Shown here piece by piece: positions 42,713 through 51,677 of a DNA stretch of 64,000 nt. The notes under the pieces are model-generated. The model saw only the letters and a list, made by a program, of their open reading frames with translations. It had not been told where the DNA came from and made no database searches. Source of the DNA: JBCBKL01 sp963922565 (GTDB lineage Bacteria; Pseudomonadota; Alphaproteobacteria; Rhodobacterales; Rhodobacteraceae); NCBI GenBank assembly GCA_963922565.1, contig CAWUIQ010000007.1:1-64000 (forward strand), given 5' to 3'. The first letter of the stretch is position 1; each line of letters starts with the position of its first letter. A program made the position numbers and the translations under genes.

Positions 42713-43489
42713 ATGGCCTATGAGACGATTATCGTCGACGTGGAAGACCACATTGCGCGTATCACACTCAACCGACCTGACGCGCTGAATGCCCTAAACG
42801 ACCAGCTACTGACCGAACTGGCCGCCGCCATGCAGGAGGCCCAGGACAACGACAAGGTACGTTGCATCATCCTTACCGGATCGGAAAAGGCATTTGCGGC
42901 GGGCGCAGACATCACGCTGATGCGCGACAAGACCTTTGTGGATGCATTTGCCGGCGATCTTTTCACACCTGAGACAGAGCAGATCATGCGGGTTCGCAAG
43001 CCGATCATCGCGGCGGTTTCCGGTTATGCGCTGGGCGGCGGCTGCGAATTGGCCATGCTGTGCGATTTCATAATCTGCTCGGATACTGCCAAATTCGGAC
43101 AGCCTGAAATAAACCTTGGCGTCATGGCGGGTATCGGGGGCACCCAGCGGCTGACCCGTATCGTTGGTAAGGCAAAGGCCATGGACATGAACCTGACCGG
43201 TCGCTTCATGGCCGCCGAAGAGGCTGAGCGCGCAGGACTGGTCAGCCGGGTCGTGCCGGTCAAGAAGCTCCTCGAAGAGGCGACTGCAGCGGCCCAGAAG
43301 ATCGCTGAGAAATCGATAATATCCGTCATGGCCGTGAAAGAGGCCGTCAATCGTTCGTACGAGGTACCGTTGCGCGAAGGCCTGTTATTTGAACGTCGCG
43401 TGTTCCATTCGCTGTTCGCGACAGAGGACCAGGCGGAGGGTATGTCAGCGTTCCTCGAGAAACGAGAAGCCCAGTTCCGGGACAAGTAG
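42713..43489 (+). CDS. Enoyl-CoA hydratase (crotonase family)
   Basis: A 258-residue crotonase that hydrates 2-trans-enoyl-CoA. Both catalytic glutamates are present, Glu112 (GGGCELAM) and Glu132 (FGQPEINLG), with oxyanion-hole segments AFAAGADI and GYALGGG, and the C-terminal MAVKEAVNRSYE helix. This combination fits a genuine hydratase (FadB/PaaF-like) rather than an isomerase. The gene lies alone after mutM. Confidence 0.93.
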   Translation: MAYETIIVDVEDHIARITLNRPDALNALNDQLLTELAAAMQEAQDNDKVRCIILTGSEKAFAAGADITLMRDKTFVDAFAGDLFTPETEQIMRVRKPIIAAVSGYALGGGCELAMLCDFIICSDTAKFGQPEINLGVMAGIGGTQRLTRIVGKAKAMDMNLTGRFMAAEEAERAGLVSRVVPVKKLLEEATAAAQKIAEKSIISVMAVKEAVNRSYEVPLREGLLFERRVFHSLFATEDQAEGMSAFLEKREAQFRDK

Positions 43490-43544
43490 CGCCCGAATTC
43501 TCCACGAAAAATGAATGTCGGTTAAACCGCTTCTGAACGCGATG

Positions 43545-43559
43545 TTAAGCAGAGGTTAA
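43545..43559. promoter_or_regulatory. Candidate CtrA binding site upstream of the aspartyl-hydroxylase-like gene
   Basis: TTAAGCAGAGGTTAA matches the CtrA consensus TTAA-N7-TTAA exactly. It lies 104 bases before the start at 43663, and a further TTAA half-site is at 43522-43525. CtrA is a cell-cycle or motility regulator conserved in Rhodobacterales. Confidence 0.5.
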
Positions 43560-43662
43560 ATCGGCTTTTTTCCGTTGAACGGGAGGTCCGGGTCATCAGG
43601 TTAGTGGGTATGCGAGGAGTTCCGCCCTTGCCCAATTATCCCACGAGCCGGAGGAGTGCCTG

Positions 43663-44235
43663 ATGAAGTATTTTGAATGCCTAAAGTCTGACGTCGACCC
43701 CAAGCCGTTCCTTGAAGAGATCGAGGGTGTCGAAGGCGCCTGGAACCTCGTGACTGGTCGACAAGACAAGGTTCAGGTCCAGCGCGAGGCTCTGGCGATA
43801 CCCCTGCGCGGGCTGCGCAAGTCTGCGATCAACGGACGCGACCGGCGGGACGTACACGAAAGCCGTTGGACGACCAGCAGCCGAAATTTTCCACTTGCGA
43901 CAACCTTTCTTGAAACCGTCGCAGCCGAGCAAAGCGCCATTCTCGGTCGCGCCAAGATCGTCTGCCTGCCGGCGGGCAAACGTGTCTATCCGCATATCGA
44001 TCGCGGCATGTATTACCGGGTGCGCAATCGCTATCACCTGGTTCTGAAATCGACAGATGGTTCGTGGCTTAAGGCTGCCGACGAAGAAGTGCGGATGAAG
44101 GAAGGCGAGTTGTGGTGGTTTGACAATGACCAAATGCACGAAGCTCTGAACGACGGCGAAGAAGACCGTATTCATCTGATCTTTGACATGCTGCCGTCTG
44201 AACGCGCAGCCGCGGTGTTTGGCAAGGCTGCCTGA
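43663..44235 (+). CDS. Aspartyl/asparaginyl beta-hydroxylase-domain protein
   Basis: A 190-residue 2-oxoglutarate/iron(II) dioxygenase-like protein. The iron ligands can be placed at His111 and Asp113 (YPHIDRGMYY) and His159 (FDNDQMHEA), with Arg169 following as a likely 2-oxoglutarate contact. The substrate is unknown; relatives hydroxylate amino acids or proteins. The ATG follows GGAGGAG. A CtrA-like box lies upstream; a weak inverted repeat (GCCTGAG 44230-44236 with CTCAGGC 44264-44270) spans its end. Confidence 0.85.
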   Translation: MKYFECLKSDVDPKPFLEEIEGVEGAWNLVTGRQDKVQVQREALAIPLRGLRKSAINGRDRRDVHESRWTTSSRNFPLATTFLETVAAEQSAILGRAKIVCLPAGKRVYPHIDRGMYYRVRNRYHLVLKSTDGSWLKAADEEVRMKEGELWWFDNDQMHEALNDGEEDRIHLIFDMLPSERAAAVFGKAA

Positions 44236-44365
44236 GCCTGCCGTCGGCCCGGGTCTGCCCTCCCTCAGGCTCGGGCCACCTTGACGTGTTGACAGCGCCC
44301 TGAGTCGCGTCTATCAGCCAGCTCTTCAGAACTACCGCACCAACAATCTTTGGGACGAGATAATC

Positions 44366-44629
44366 ATGGCAAATTCGCCTCAGGCCAAGAAGCGGGCCCG
44401 TCAGAACGAAAAACGCTTCGCTGTGAACAAGGCGCGACGTTCGCGCATCCGGACATATCTGCGCAAAGTCGAAGAGGCGATTGCTTCAGGTGACAAAGCT
44501 GCAGCTGAGAGCGCTTTGCGCTTTGCTCAGCCCGAGCTGATGCGCGGTGTGACCAAGGGTGTTTACCACAAGAACACTGCATCGCGGAAAGTCTCACGGC
44601 TGTCTGCCCGGATTAAAGCACTGAGCTAA
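44366..44629 (+). CDS. rpsT: Ribosomal protein S20
   Basis: An 87-residue basic protein starting MANSPQAKKRARQNEKRFAVN and containing GVTKGVYHKNTASRKVSRL, the standard S20 pattern; it binds 16S rRNA in the small subunit. It precedes dnaA, a common arrangement in Alphaproteobacteria, and is closed by its own terminator. Confidence 0.97.
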   Translation: MANSPQAKKRARQNEKRFAVNKARRSRIRTYLRKVEEAIASGDKAAAESALRFAQPELMRGVTKGVYHKNTASRKVSRLSARIKALS

Positions 44630-44655
44630 TTCAGGATTTCCCGTTACGCGGGTGG

Positions 44656-44682
44656 GGGCGTTGTCGGATGGCAGCGCCCTTT
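44656..44682 (+). terminator. Terminator after rpsT
   Basis: GGGCGTTG (44656-44663) pairs with CAGCGCCC (44672-44679), 8 bp with one G-U pair, followed by TTT. It separates rpsT from the dnaA leader. Confidence 0.7.
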
Positions 44683-45133
44683 GCTGTGTTCGTGGTTCGA
44701 GTGTCACACTTCTGATAGATTCTTTTTGCCGAAATCCGAGTCAAGATTGAAGTTCTGTGGACGCGCTCGCGACGAACTTGCTACCTACTGACTTGCGATT
44801 CACGATCGCCTTGGGGGGACAGGCCGGTTCAGAGCTCAACGCGGGAGCTGACTGGTAGCGGAGCGCAAAGCGCTTTGTCGAATGGTTAACGTATGCCGAC
44901 GTAGCCATCCTGTCTATTACATAAGGTGCGCGGAAGGCACGTAGCATCCCGCTGGCTCGGCTCGAGCTCGACGGGATGGGGTGCCAATCTGTGAAAACCT
45001 GAACGAACTCAGTCTGTTTCCGCTCGGGAATGGAGCGGGAGCGTTTTGCCTCAAGACCAACGGGAAGAGCGGCATAATTCGACGGGCCGAAGATCGTCGG
45101 AGCTTTGATGGCAGAAGGGATGGCAGAGCGCGC
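44683..45133 (+). promoter_or_regulatory. dnaA upstream region with a long hairpin
   Basis: No gene was recognised in this stretch. It holds a 12-bp perfect palindrome CAAAGCGCTTTG (44866-44877) and a long hairpin at 44936-44985: GGCAC with GTGCC and CATCCCG with CGGGATG, separated by an internal loop, with a possible small inner stem (GCTC with GAGC). No clear DnaA box (TTATNCACA) cluster was found, so an origin is not claimed here. Confidence 0.55.
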
Positions 45134-46495
45134 ATGACACAAGAAAAATGGGGACAGCTGAGACAACGGCTGCTCAAAACAGTTGGCCAGAACAATTACA
45201 CAACATGGATCGAGCCGCTAAAATTCAGGGATTTGGAGGATGGGGTTGCCACGTTTGACGTGCCAACGAATTTCCTTGGGAACTATGTCAGCCAGAACTT
45301 TGCAGACCTCATACTGCACGAGTTGCGGAGCGAAGACGGTTCTATTCGTCGCCTGAATTTTGCCGTCGTGGCGAATTCTCAAAAGGTGCCGTCCGCGGCA
45401 CGTTCGACCCAGACTGCCGAGAGCCCTGCGCTCTCGTCCAACCCGACAATCGAAGGTACTGCGGCCCCACTCGATCGCAGATTCACATTCGAAAGTTTCG
45501 TGGTCGGCAAACCCAACGAACTGGCCCATGCCGCAGCGAAGCGCGTCGCTGAAGGTGGTCCGGTGACCTTCAACCCTTTGTTTCTGTACGGGGGCGTAGG
45601 TCTGGGTAAGACCCATCTCATGCATGCCATCGCCTGGGAATTGCAGACTGATCGGCCCGATCTGAACGTCCTCTATCTATCCGCCGAGCAATTCATGTAC
45701 CGGTTTGTACAGGCATTGCGCGACCGCAAGATGATGGATTTCAAATCGATCTTCCGCAGCGTTGATGTGCTGATGGTGGACGACGTTCAGTTCATTGCGG
45801 GGAAGGACAGCACGCAGGAGGAATTCTTTCATACGTTCAACGCCCTCGTGGATCAGAACAAGCAGATCATCATCTCGGCCGATCGCGCGCCGGGTGAGAT
45901 CAAGGATCTCGAAGAGCGGGTCAAATCGCGTCTTCAGTGCGGCCTCGTGGTCGATCTGCACCCCACAGACTACGAACTGCGCCTTGGCATTCTGCAAAGC
46001 AAGGTCGAGCAACAGCGCGAAAACTATCCGGATCTGACGGTCGCCGACGGTGTGCTTGAATTCCTTGCCCATCGCATCTCGACCAACGTGCGGGTTCTGG
46101 AAGGCGCTCTTACCCGGCTTTTCGCCTTCGCATCGCTTGTTGGCCGCGAGATCGATATGGAACTGACTCAGGATTGCCTCGCCGATGTGCTGCGCGCGTC
46201 CGAGCGCAAGATCACGGTCGAAGAGATCCAGCGAAAGGTCAGCGAACATTACAACATCCGCCTGAGCGATATGATTGGTCCAAAGCGGCTGCGCAGCTAT
46301 GCCCGCCCGCGGCAAGTGGCGATGTATCTCTGCAAGCATATGACCAGCCGCTCGCTGCCAGAAATCGGTCGTCGTTTTGGCGGGCGCGACCACACTACGG
46401 TCATGCATGGGGTGCGCCGGATCGACGAATTGAAGCAGCAGGATGGCCAGATCGCCGAGGATCTGGAATTGCTGCGCAGAGCACTCGAAGCATAG
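45134..46495 (+). CDS. dnaA: Chromosomal replication initiator DnaA
   Basis: A 453-residue AAA+ initiator that binds DnaA boxes at oriC. Domain I is at the N-terminus (MTQEKWGQLRQRLLKTVG), then a short linker. Domain III has Walker A GGVGLGKTH and Walker B VLMVDDVQFI. Domain IV ends with the signature GGRDHTTVMHGVRRI. The start at 45134 matches the family; the frame is open further upstream (GTG at 44981), but that extension is not conserved-looking. Confidence 0.96.
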   Translation: MTQEKWGQLRQRLLKTVGQNNYTTWIEPLKFRDLEDGVATFDVPTNFLGNYVSQNFADLILHELRSEDGSIRRLNFAVVANSQKVPSAARSTQTAESPALSSNPTIEGTAAPLDRRFTFESFVVGKPNELAHAAAKRVAEGGPVTFNPLFLYGGVGLGKTHLMHAIAWELQTDRPDLNVLYLSAEQFMYRFVQALRDRKMMDFKSIFRSVDVLMVDDVQFIAGKDSTQEEFFHTFNALVDQNKQIIISADRAPGEIKDLEERVKSRLQCGLVVDLHPTDYELRLGILQSKVEQQRENYPDLTVADGVLEFLAHRISTNVRVLEGALTRLFAFASLVGREIDMELTQDCLADVLRASERKITVEEIQRKVSEHYNIRLSDMIGPKRLRSYARPRQVAMYLCKHMTSRSLPEIGRRFGGRDHTTVMHGVRRIDELKQQDGQIAEDLELLRRALEA

Positions 46496-46502
46496 CGATT
46501 GA

Positions 46503-46577
46503 GCCCGGCGGATGCCGCCGGGCACCTATTTGTGACCCCGTTGCAGCAGGTCACGCGTCAGCCCTGCCTGACAGGGC
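46503..46577 (+). terminator. Three hairpins between dnaA and dnaN
   Basis: GCCCGGCGG (46503-46511) pairs perfectly with CCGCCGGGC (46515-46523) and is followed by ACCTATTTG. Then come GTGACC (46532-46537) with GGTCAC (46549-46554), and GCCCTG (46561-46566) with CAGGGC (46572-46577) followed by TTCATTT. The first is the likely dnaA terminator. Confidence 0.7.
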
Positions 46578-46654
46578 TTCATTTCCAAAAAACAGCTTGT
46601 GATATACGAGGGTTGGGCTAACTTGCCGCTCCCGGCGCAACGAAGGGGGCTGTC

Positions 46655-47773
46655 ATGAAAATCTCGGTTGAACGTGGCGTTTTGCTTAAGGCTGTGGCGC
46701 AGGCCCAGTCTGTTGTTGAGCGGCGCAACACCATCCCCATTCTTGCCAATGTGCTGATCGAGGCCGAGGGGTCTGACGTCACCTTTCGGGCGACCGATCT
46801 GGATATCGAGGTGGTGGACCGTGCGCCAGCGCAGGTTGAAAAGGCCGGTTCGACAACCGTGGCTGCCACCACCCTTCACGAGATCGTCCGGAAACTGCCT
46901 GATGGTGCCTTGGTTACTTTGACAGCTGACAATGCTGCGGGCCGTTTGACCGTCGAGGCCGGACGCTCGAATTTCTCGCTCGCGACCCTGCCCAAGGAAG
47001 ATTTTCCCGTCATGGCATCGTCGGAATACGCGACGAACTTCGGGGCCGATGCACCGACCCTGCGCCGCCTGTTCGACAAGTCGAAGTTCGCGATATCGAC
47101 CGAGGAGACGCGCTATTATCTGAACGGCGTCTATATGCACGTTGCCGACGGCGATGACGGCAAGGTGCTGCGTTGTGTGGCAACAGATGGTCACCGCCTT
47201 GCACGGATCGACGCGCCCTTGCCCGACGGAGCAGCGGACATGCCGGGGATTATCGTACCGCGTAAGACCGTCGGCGAGTTGCGCAAGTTACTCGATGATG
47301 ACGACGCCCAGATCGCTGTTTCTGTGAGCGAGACCAAGGTCAGGTTTGCGACCAAAGACATCACGCTCACGTCCAAGGTGATCGACGGGACCTTCCCCGA
47401 CTATACCCGTGTGATTCCTGCCGGGAACACACGCAAGCTCGAAGTGGATGCCAGCGACTTTGCGCAAGCCGTCGATCGGGTTGCAACCGTGTCGTCCGAA
47501 CGGTCCCGCGCGGTCAAAATGCAGCTTGATGAAGACCGGCTTGTCCTGTCTGTCAACGCGCCAGACAGCGGTGCCGCCGAAGAAGAGCTGGCGGTCGCCT
47601 ATGGTGATGAGAGGCTCGAAATCGGGTTCAACGCAAAGTATCTGCTTGAAATCGCCAGCCAGGTGGATCGTGAGAATGCGGTTTTCCTTTTTAACTCATC
47701 GGGTGATCCGACATTGATGCGCGAAGGCAACGATCAGAGCGCGGTTTATGTCGTGATGCCAATGCGGGTGTAG
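46655..47773 (+). CDS. dnaN: DNA polymerase III beta subunit (sliding clamp)
   Basis: A 372-residue ring-forming clamp with three similar domains. It starts MKISVERGVLLKAVAQAQSVVERRNTIPIL with residues of the clamp fold, has VATDGHRLAR in the middle domain, and ends with the partner-binding pocket segment YVVMPMRV. Gene order dnaA-dnaN-recF-gyrB is the classical origin-region order. Confidence 0.97.
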   Translation: MKISVERGVLLKAVAQAQSVVERRNTIPILANVLIEAEGSDVTFRATDLDIEVVDRAPAQVEKAGSTTVAATTLHEIVRKLPDGALVTLTADNAAGRLTVEAGRSNFSLATLPKEDFPVMASSEYATNFGADAPTLRRLFDKSKFAISTEETRYYLNGVYMHVADGDDGKVLRCVATDGHRLARIDAPLPDGAADMPGIIVPRKTVGELRKLLDDDDAQIAVSVSETKVRFATKDITLTSKVIDGTFPDYTRVIPAGNTRKLEVDASDFAQAVDRVATVSSERSRAVKMQLDEDRLVLSVNAPDSGAAEEELAVAYGDERLEIGFNAKYLLEIASQVDRENAVFLFNSSGDPTLMREGNDQSAVYVVMPMRV

Positions 47774-47831
47774 TTCGCGCCGAGGGTGTGATGCCTCCGG
47801 CGAGCAAACCTCTGGCCATAAGAGGCTGGGC

Positions 47832-48935
47832 GTGGCGCTTTACCTTTCAAACCTGACACTCTCGCATTTCCGATCGCACAAAGTGGCGCGTCTCGAGATG
47901 GATGCGCGCCCCGTGGCGATCTTTGGTCCAAACGGGGCGGGCAAGACGAATGTCCTCGAGGCTGTATCACTGTTTTCGCCGGGCCGCGGATTGCGCCGGG
48001 CGAGCGCAGAGGACATGACCCGCCGGCCCGAAGCCTTGGGCTGGAAAGTGTCGGGACACCTGAATTCTCTCGGTCGACTGCATGAGGTTGAAATCTGGTC
48101 AGAGGGTGGCGCTGCGCGTCAGGTCCGCATCGACGGCAAGCCCGCGCCGCAGACAGCCCTGGGACGGATCGCACGGGTGCTGTGGCTGATCCCGGCCATG
48201 GACCGTCTCTGGATCGAAGGCGCGGAAGGGCGCCGTCGATTTCTTGACCGGATGACGCTCAGTTTTGAGCCTGCGCATGCCGAACAGTCGATGACCTATG
48301 AAAAGGCCATGCGCGAGCGGAACAGGCTGTTGAAGGACCAGGTCCACGATCCGGTATGGTACCGCGCGGTAGAGGCCCAGATGGCGACAGCGGGCGCGCA
48401 GATCCATGCGAACAGGGTTCTGGCGCTAGGCCGGCTGGCAGCAGCCCAGGACGCGGCCGAAACAGCGTTCCCGGCAGCCGACTTGAAGCTTACCCACGCG
48501 GATGGATCGCTTGGTTGGGCGGAACCCGAACTGGCTGATGCTTTGGCGGAAAGCAGATCGCGCGACCTTGCGGCGGGGCGGACGCTCGTCGGCCCGCATC
48601 GCGCGGATCTAGAGGGAACGTTCATAGCCAAGGGGATCTCGGCGCGCGATTGTTCGACGGGCGAGCAGAAAGCATTGCTGATTTCGCTGATCCTGTCCAA
48701 CGCCCGCGCCCTCGCGCAGGATTTCGGTGCGCCGCCTTTTTTACTTCTTGATGAGGTTGCGGCCCATCTGGATGCCGATCGCCGGGCAGCGCTTTACGAC
48801 GAGATTTGCGCGCTTGGCGCGCAGGCTTGGATGACCGGAACGGGGCCGGAATTGTTCGATGTTCTGGGTGATCGGGCGCAGTATCTGCTGGTTCAAGAAA
48901 ACGATGGCGTATCAAGTGTGATCACTACACCTTAA
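47832..48935 (+). CDS. recF: DNA replication and repair protein RecF
   Basis: A 367-residue SMC-like ATPase that loads RecA at gaps. It has Walker A FGPNGAGKTN, the signature STGEQKALLISLILS and Walker B LLLDEVAAHLD. The start is GTG at 47832 (MALYLSNLTLSHFRSHK), which fits the family; the region before it lacks an ATG in frame. Confidence 0.95.
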   Translation: MALYLSNLTLSHFRSHKVARLEMDARPVAIFGPNGAGKTNVLEAVSLFSPGRGLRRASAEDMTRRPEALGWKVSGHLNSLGRLHEVEIWSEGGAARQVRIDGKPAPQTALGRIARVLWLIPAMDRLWIEGAEGRRRFLDRMTLSFEPAHAEQSMTYEKAMRERNRLLKDQVHDPVWYRAVEAQMATAGAQIHANRVLALGRLAAAQDAAETAFPAADLKLTHADGSLGWAEPELADALAESRSRDLAAGRTLVGPHRADLEGTFIAKGISARDCSTGEQKALLISLILSNARALAQDFGAPPFLLLDEVAAHLDADRRAALYDEICALGAQAWMTGTGPELFDVLGDRAQYLLVQENDGVSSVITTP

Positions 48936-49029
48936 CCCTATGAAATTCCTTCACTAAATCTTGGGTCACAGGCGTGACATCTGCCTCAAAAACCCCTATA
49001 AAATGTTGTCAAAACGCAGGGGACAAAAA

Positions 49030-51444
49030 ATGGCGGATAACGAGCAAACCCCGGAAGAGTACGGCGCTGATTCCATCAAGGTTCTGAAAGGCTTGGAGGC
49101 GGTTCGCAAACGCCCGGGCATGTATATCGGCGACACCGATGATGGCTCGGGTCTGCACCACATGGTGTACGAGGTCGTCGACAACGGTATCGACGAAGCG
49201 CTCGCCGGTCATGCCGATTTTGTCCGTGTTACCATCCACCCCGATTCAAGCGTTTCCGTTCGTGACAACGGTCGCGGCATTCCGGTTGGGATCCACGAAG
49301 AGGAAGGGGTTTCGGCCGCTGAGGTGATCATGACCCAGCTTCATGCTGGGGGTAAGTTCGACTCAAACTCCTACAAGGTGTCCGGCGGCTTGCATGGCGT
49401 GGGCGTTTCGGTGGTGAATGCCTTGTCGGTCTGGCTCGAACTGACGATCTGGCGCGATGGCAAGGAACATCACGCCCGGTTCGAACACGGAGAGACGGCT
49501 AAGCATCTCGAGGTGGTCGGGGATGCGACCGAGACCGGGACAGAGGTTCGGTTTCTTGCGTCGACCGGCACGTTCTCCAATATCGACTACAACTTTGAGA
49601 CGCTTGAAAAGCGGTTGCGCGAACTCGCCTTCCTCAATTCGGGGGTTCGGATCATCCTACGCGATGAGCGGCCGGTCGAGCCGCTGGAATCCGAGCTTTG
49701 CTATGAAGGTGGGGTTAACGAATTCGTAAAGTACCTCGATCGGCACAAGCATCCGATGATCGAAGATCCGATCTTTATCACCGGGACGCGCGACGACATC
49801 GGCATCGAAATCGCTATGTGGTGGAATGACAGCTATCACGAAACGGTTCTTCCATTCACGAACAACATCCCCCAGCGGGATGGCGGCACCCACTTGGCGG
49901 GCTTCCGTGGCGCGCTGACGCGGACGCTTACGAGGTATGCCCAAGAGAGCGGGATTGCCAAGAAGGAGAAGGTCAATTTCACGGGCGACGATGCCCGCGA
50001 AGGGCTGACCTGCGTTCTGTCGGTCAAGGTCCCTGATCCGAAGTTTTCATCCCAGACCAAGGACAAGCTGGTCAGTTCGGAGGTGCGGCCCGCGGTCGAG
50101 AGCCTCGTAAACGAAAAGCTGGCGGAATGGTTCGAAGAGCATCCCAACCAGGCCAAGATAATTGTCGGCAAAATTGTCGAAGCGGCCCTGGCCCGTGAGG
50201 CAGCCCGCAAGGCGCGGGAGCTGACCCGCCGCAAGTCGGCGATGGACGTGAATTATCTGGCCGGCAAACTCAAGGACTGCTCCGAAAAGGACCCGTCGAA
50301 AACCGAGTTGTTCCTCGTCGAGGGTGACAGCGCTGGCGGGTCGGCCCAGACCGGTCGAGATCGGCTGACGCAGGCGGTGTTGCCTCTGCGCGGCAAAATC
50401 CTGAACGTTGAGCGGGCGCGTTTCGACCGGATGCTCAGCAGTCAGGAGATCGGTAATCTTGTCATGGCGCTTGGCACCGGTATTGGCCGTGACGAGTTCA
50501 ATATCGACAAGCTGCGCTACCACAAGATCGTAATCATGACCGATGCCGACGTCGATGGCGCGCACATCCGCACGCTGCTGCTCACGTTCTTCTATCGCCA
50601 GATGCCTGAACTGATCGAGGGCGGCTATCTCTATATCGCGCAGCCACCCCTTTACAAGGTGTCGCGCGGAAAGTCCGAGGTTTACCTCAAGGACCAAGCG
50701 GCGCTTGAGGATTATCTGATCGAACAGGGCACCGAAGGCGCTGTGCTACGGCAAGGCAATGGCGAAGAAATAGTCGGCGCTGATCTCGTTCGTGTGGTCG
50801 AGGATGCACGTAAACTGCGTATGGTCCTTCAGGCCTTCCCAACCCATTATCCGCGTCACATCCTCGAACAGGCTGCAATCGCGGGTGCTTTCGTGCCGGG
50901 TGCTGTCGATGCCAATTTGCAGGGCGTCGCCGACAAGGTTGCCGAACGTCTGAACCTAATTGCCTTGGAATACGAGCGTGGCTGGACGGGCCGGATCACG
51001 CAGGACAAAGGTGTTCGGCTGGCGCGGATCCTGCGCGGCGTGGAAGAGGTTCGGACCCTGGATGGCCCGATGCTCCGCTCGGGTGAGGCGCGCAAGACCG
51101 GTTCGTTCACGCAGGGTCTGCAGGATGTCTACGGATTGCCCGCAACCCTGATCCGCAAAGATCGAACCCAGGTCATTCATGGCCCCCTGGATCTATTGAA
51201 TGCGATCCTCGGCGAGGGTGAAAAAGGTTTGTCCCTACAGCGCTACAAGGGCCTTGGCGAGATGAACCCCGATCAGTTGTGGGAAACAACGCTGGACCCC
51301 GATGCGCGGACGCTTTTGCAGGTCCGGGTCGAAGACATGGCGGATGCCGATGATCTCTTTACCAAGCTGATGGGCGATGTTGTGGAACCGCGGCGCGAGT
51401 TCATTCAGAAGAATGCGCTCAGCGTCGAGAACTTGGATTTTTAG
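49030..51444 (+). CDS. gyrB: DNA gyrase subunit B
   Basis: The ATPase subunit of gyrase, 804 residues. It shows RPGMYIGDTDDGSGLHH, the ATP-site residues in VVDNGIDEAL and VRDNGRGIPVG, the GGLHGVGVSVVNALS loop, the Toprim motifs VEGDSAGGSA and DADVDGAHI, and the C-terminal QRYKGLGEMNPDQLWETT. The ATG at 49030 follows AGGGG; an in-frame ATG at 49003 is possible. It closes the dnaA-dnaN-recF-gyrB group. Confidence 0.97.
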   Translation: MADNEQTPEEYGADSIKVLKGLEAVRKRPGMYIGDTDDGSGLHHMVYEVVDNGIDEALAGHADFVRVTIHPDSSVSVRDNGRGIPVGIHEEEGVSAAEVIMTQLHAGGKFDSNSYKVSGGLHGVGVSVVNALSVWLELTIWRDGKEHHARFEHGETAKHLEVVGDATETGTEVRFLASTGTFSNIDYNFETLEKRLRELAFLNSGVRIILRDERPVEPLESELCYEGGVNEFVKYLDRHKHPMIEDPIFITGTRDDIGIEIAMWWNDSYHETVLPFTNNIPQRDGGTHLAGFRGALTRTLTRYAQESGIAKKEKVNFTGDDAREGLTCVLSVKVPDPKFSSQTKDKLVSSEVRPAVESLVNEKLAEWFEEHPNQAKIIVGKIVEAALAREAARKARELTRRKSAMDVNYLAGKLKDCSEKDPSKTELFLVEGDSAGGSAQTGRDRLTQAVLPLRGKILNVERARFDRMLSSQEIGNLVMALGTGIGRDEFNIDKLRYHKIVIMTDADVDGAHIRTLLLTFFYRQMPELIEGGYLYIAQPPLYKVSRGKSEVYLKDQAALEDYLIEQGTEGAVLRQGNGEEIVGADLVRVVEDARKLRMVLQAFPTHYPRHILEQAAIAGAFVPGAVDANLQGVADKVAERLNLIALEYERGWTGRITQDKGVRLARILRGVEEVRTLDGPMLRSGEARKTGSFTQGLQDVYGLPATLIRKDRTQVIHGPLDLLNAILGEGEKGLSLQRYKGLGEMNPDQLWETTLDPDARTLLQVRVEDMADADDLFTKLMGDVVEPRREFIQKNALSVENLDF

Positions 51445-51660
51445 GGGTTGTTGGTTCCCCGTTCGTTGTCCGTGGTGTCCAAGGCGTGCCCTCTGCACTT
51501 CCCCGACAAATCCAGGATGCCATGACAGGACACGAACCTATTCGGGATTGCCGAAACGACACTCAGGTTGGCGCTGTTGCCGGGCAGTCACTCAGGCCGT
51601 TATCCTCGATCCATGCGTAGAGTAGAGATAATGAAACCGGCTTGCGCGCATATGCATTCG

Positions 51661-51677
51661 GCCCGTGACACACGGGC
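51661..51677 (+). other. Hairpin between gyrB and the ZntB-like gene
   Basis: GCCCGTG (51661-51667) pairs perfectly with CACGGGC (51671-51677) around ACA. The upstream-most in-frame GTG (51665) of the next gene is buried in the stem. The rest of the 51445-51660 spacer shows no gene or tRNA. Confidence 0.6.

Noticed and set aside
44630..45133. Chromosomal origin next to dnaA
   Set aside because: No cluster of DnaA boxes and no AT-rich unwinding region could be seen; in Alphaproteobacteria oriC is often elsewhere.
51445..51660. Possible tRNA or small gene between gyrB and the ZntB-like gene
   Set aside because: No cloverleaf, T-loop or supported reading frame could be found.
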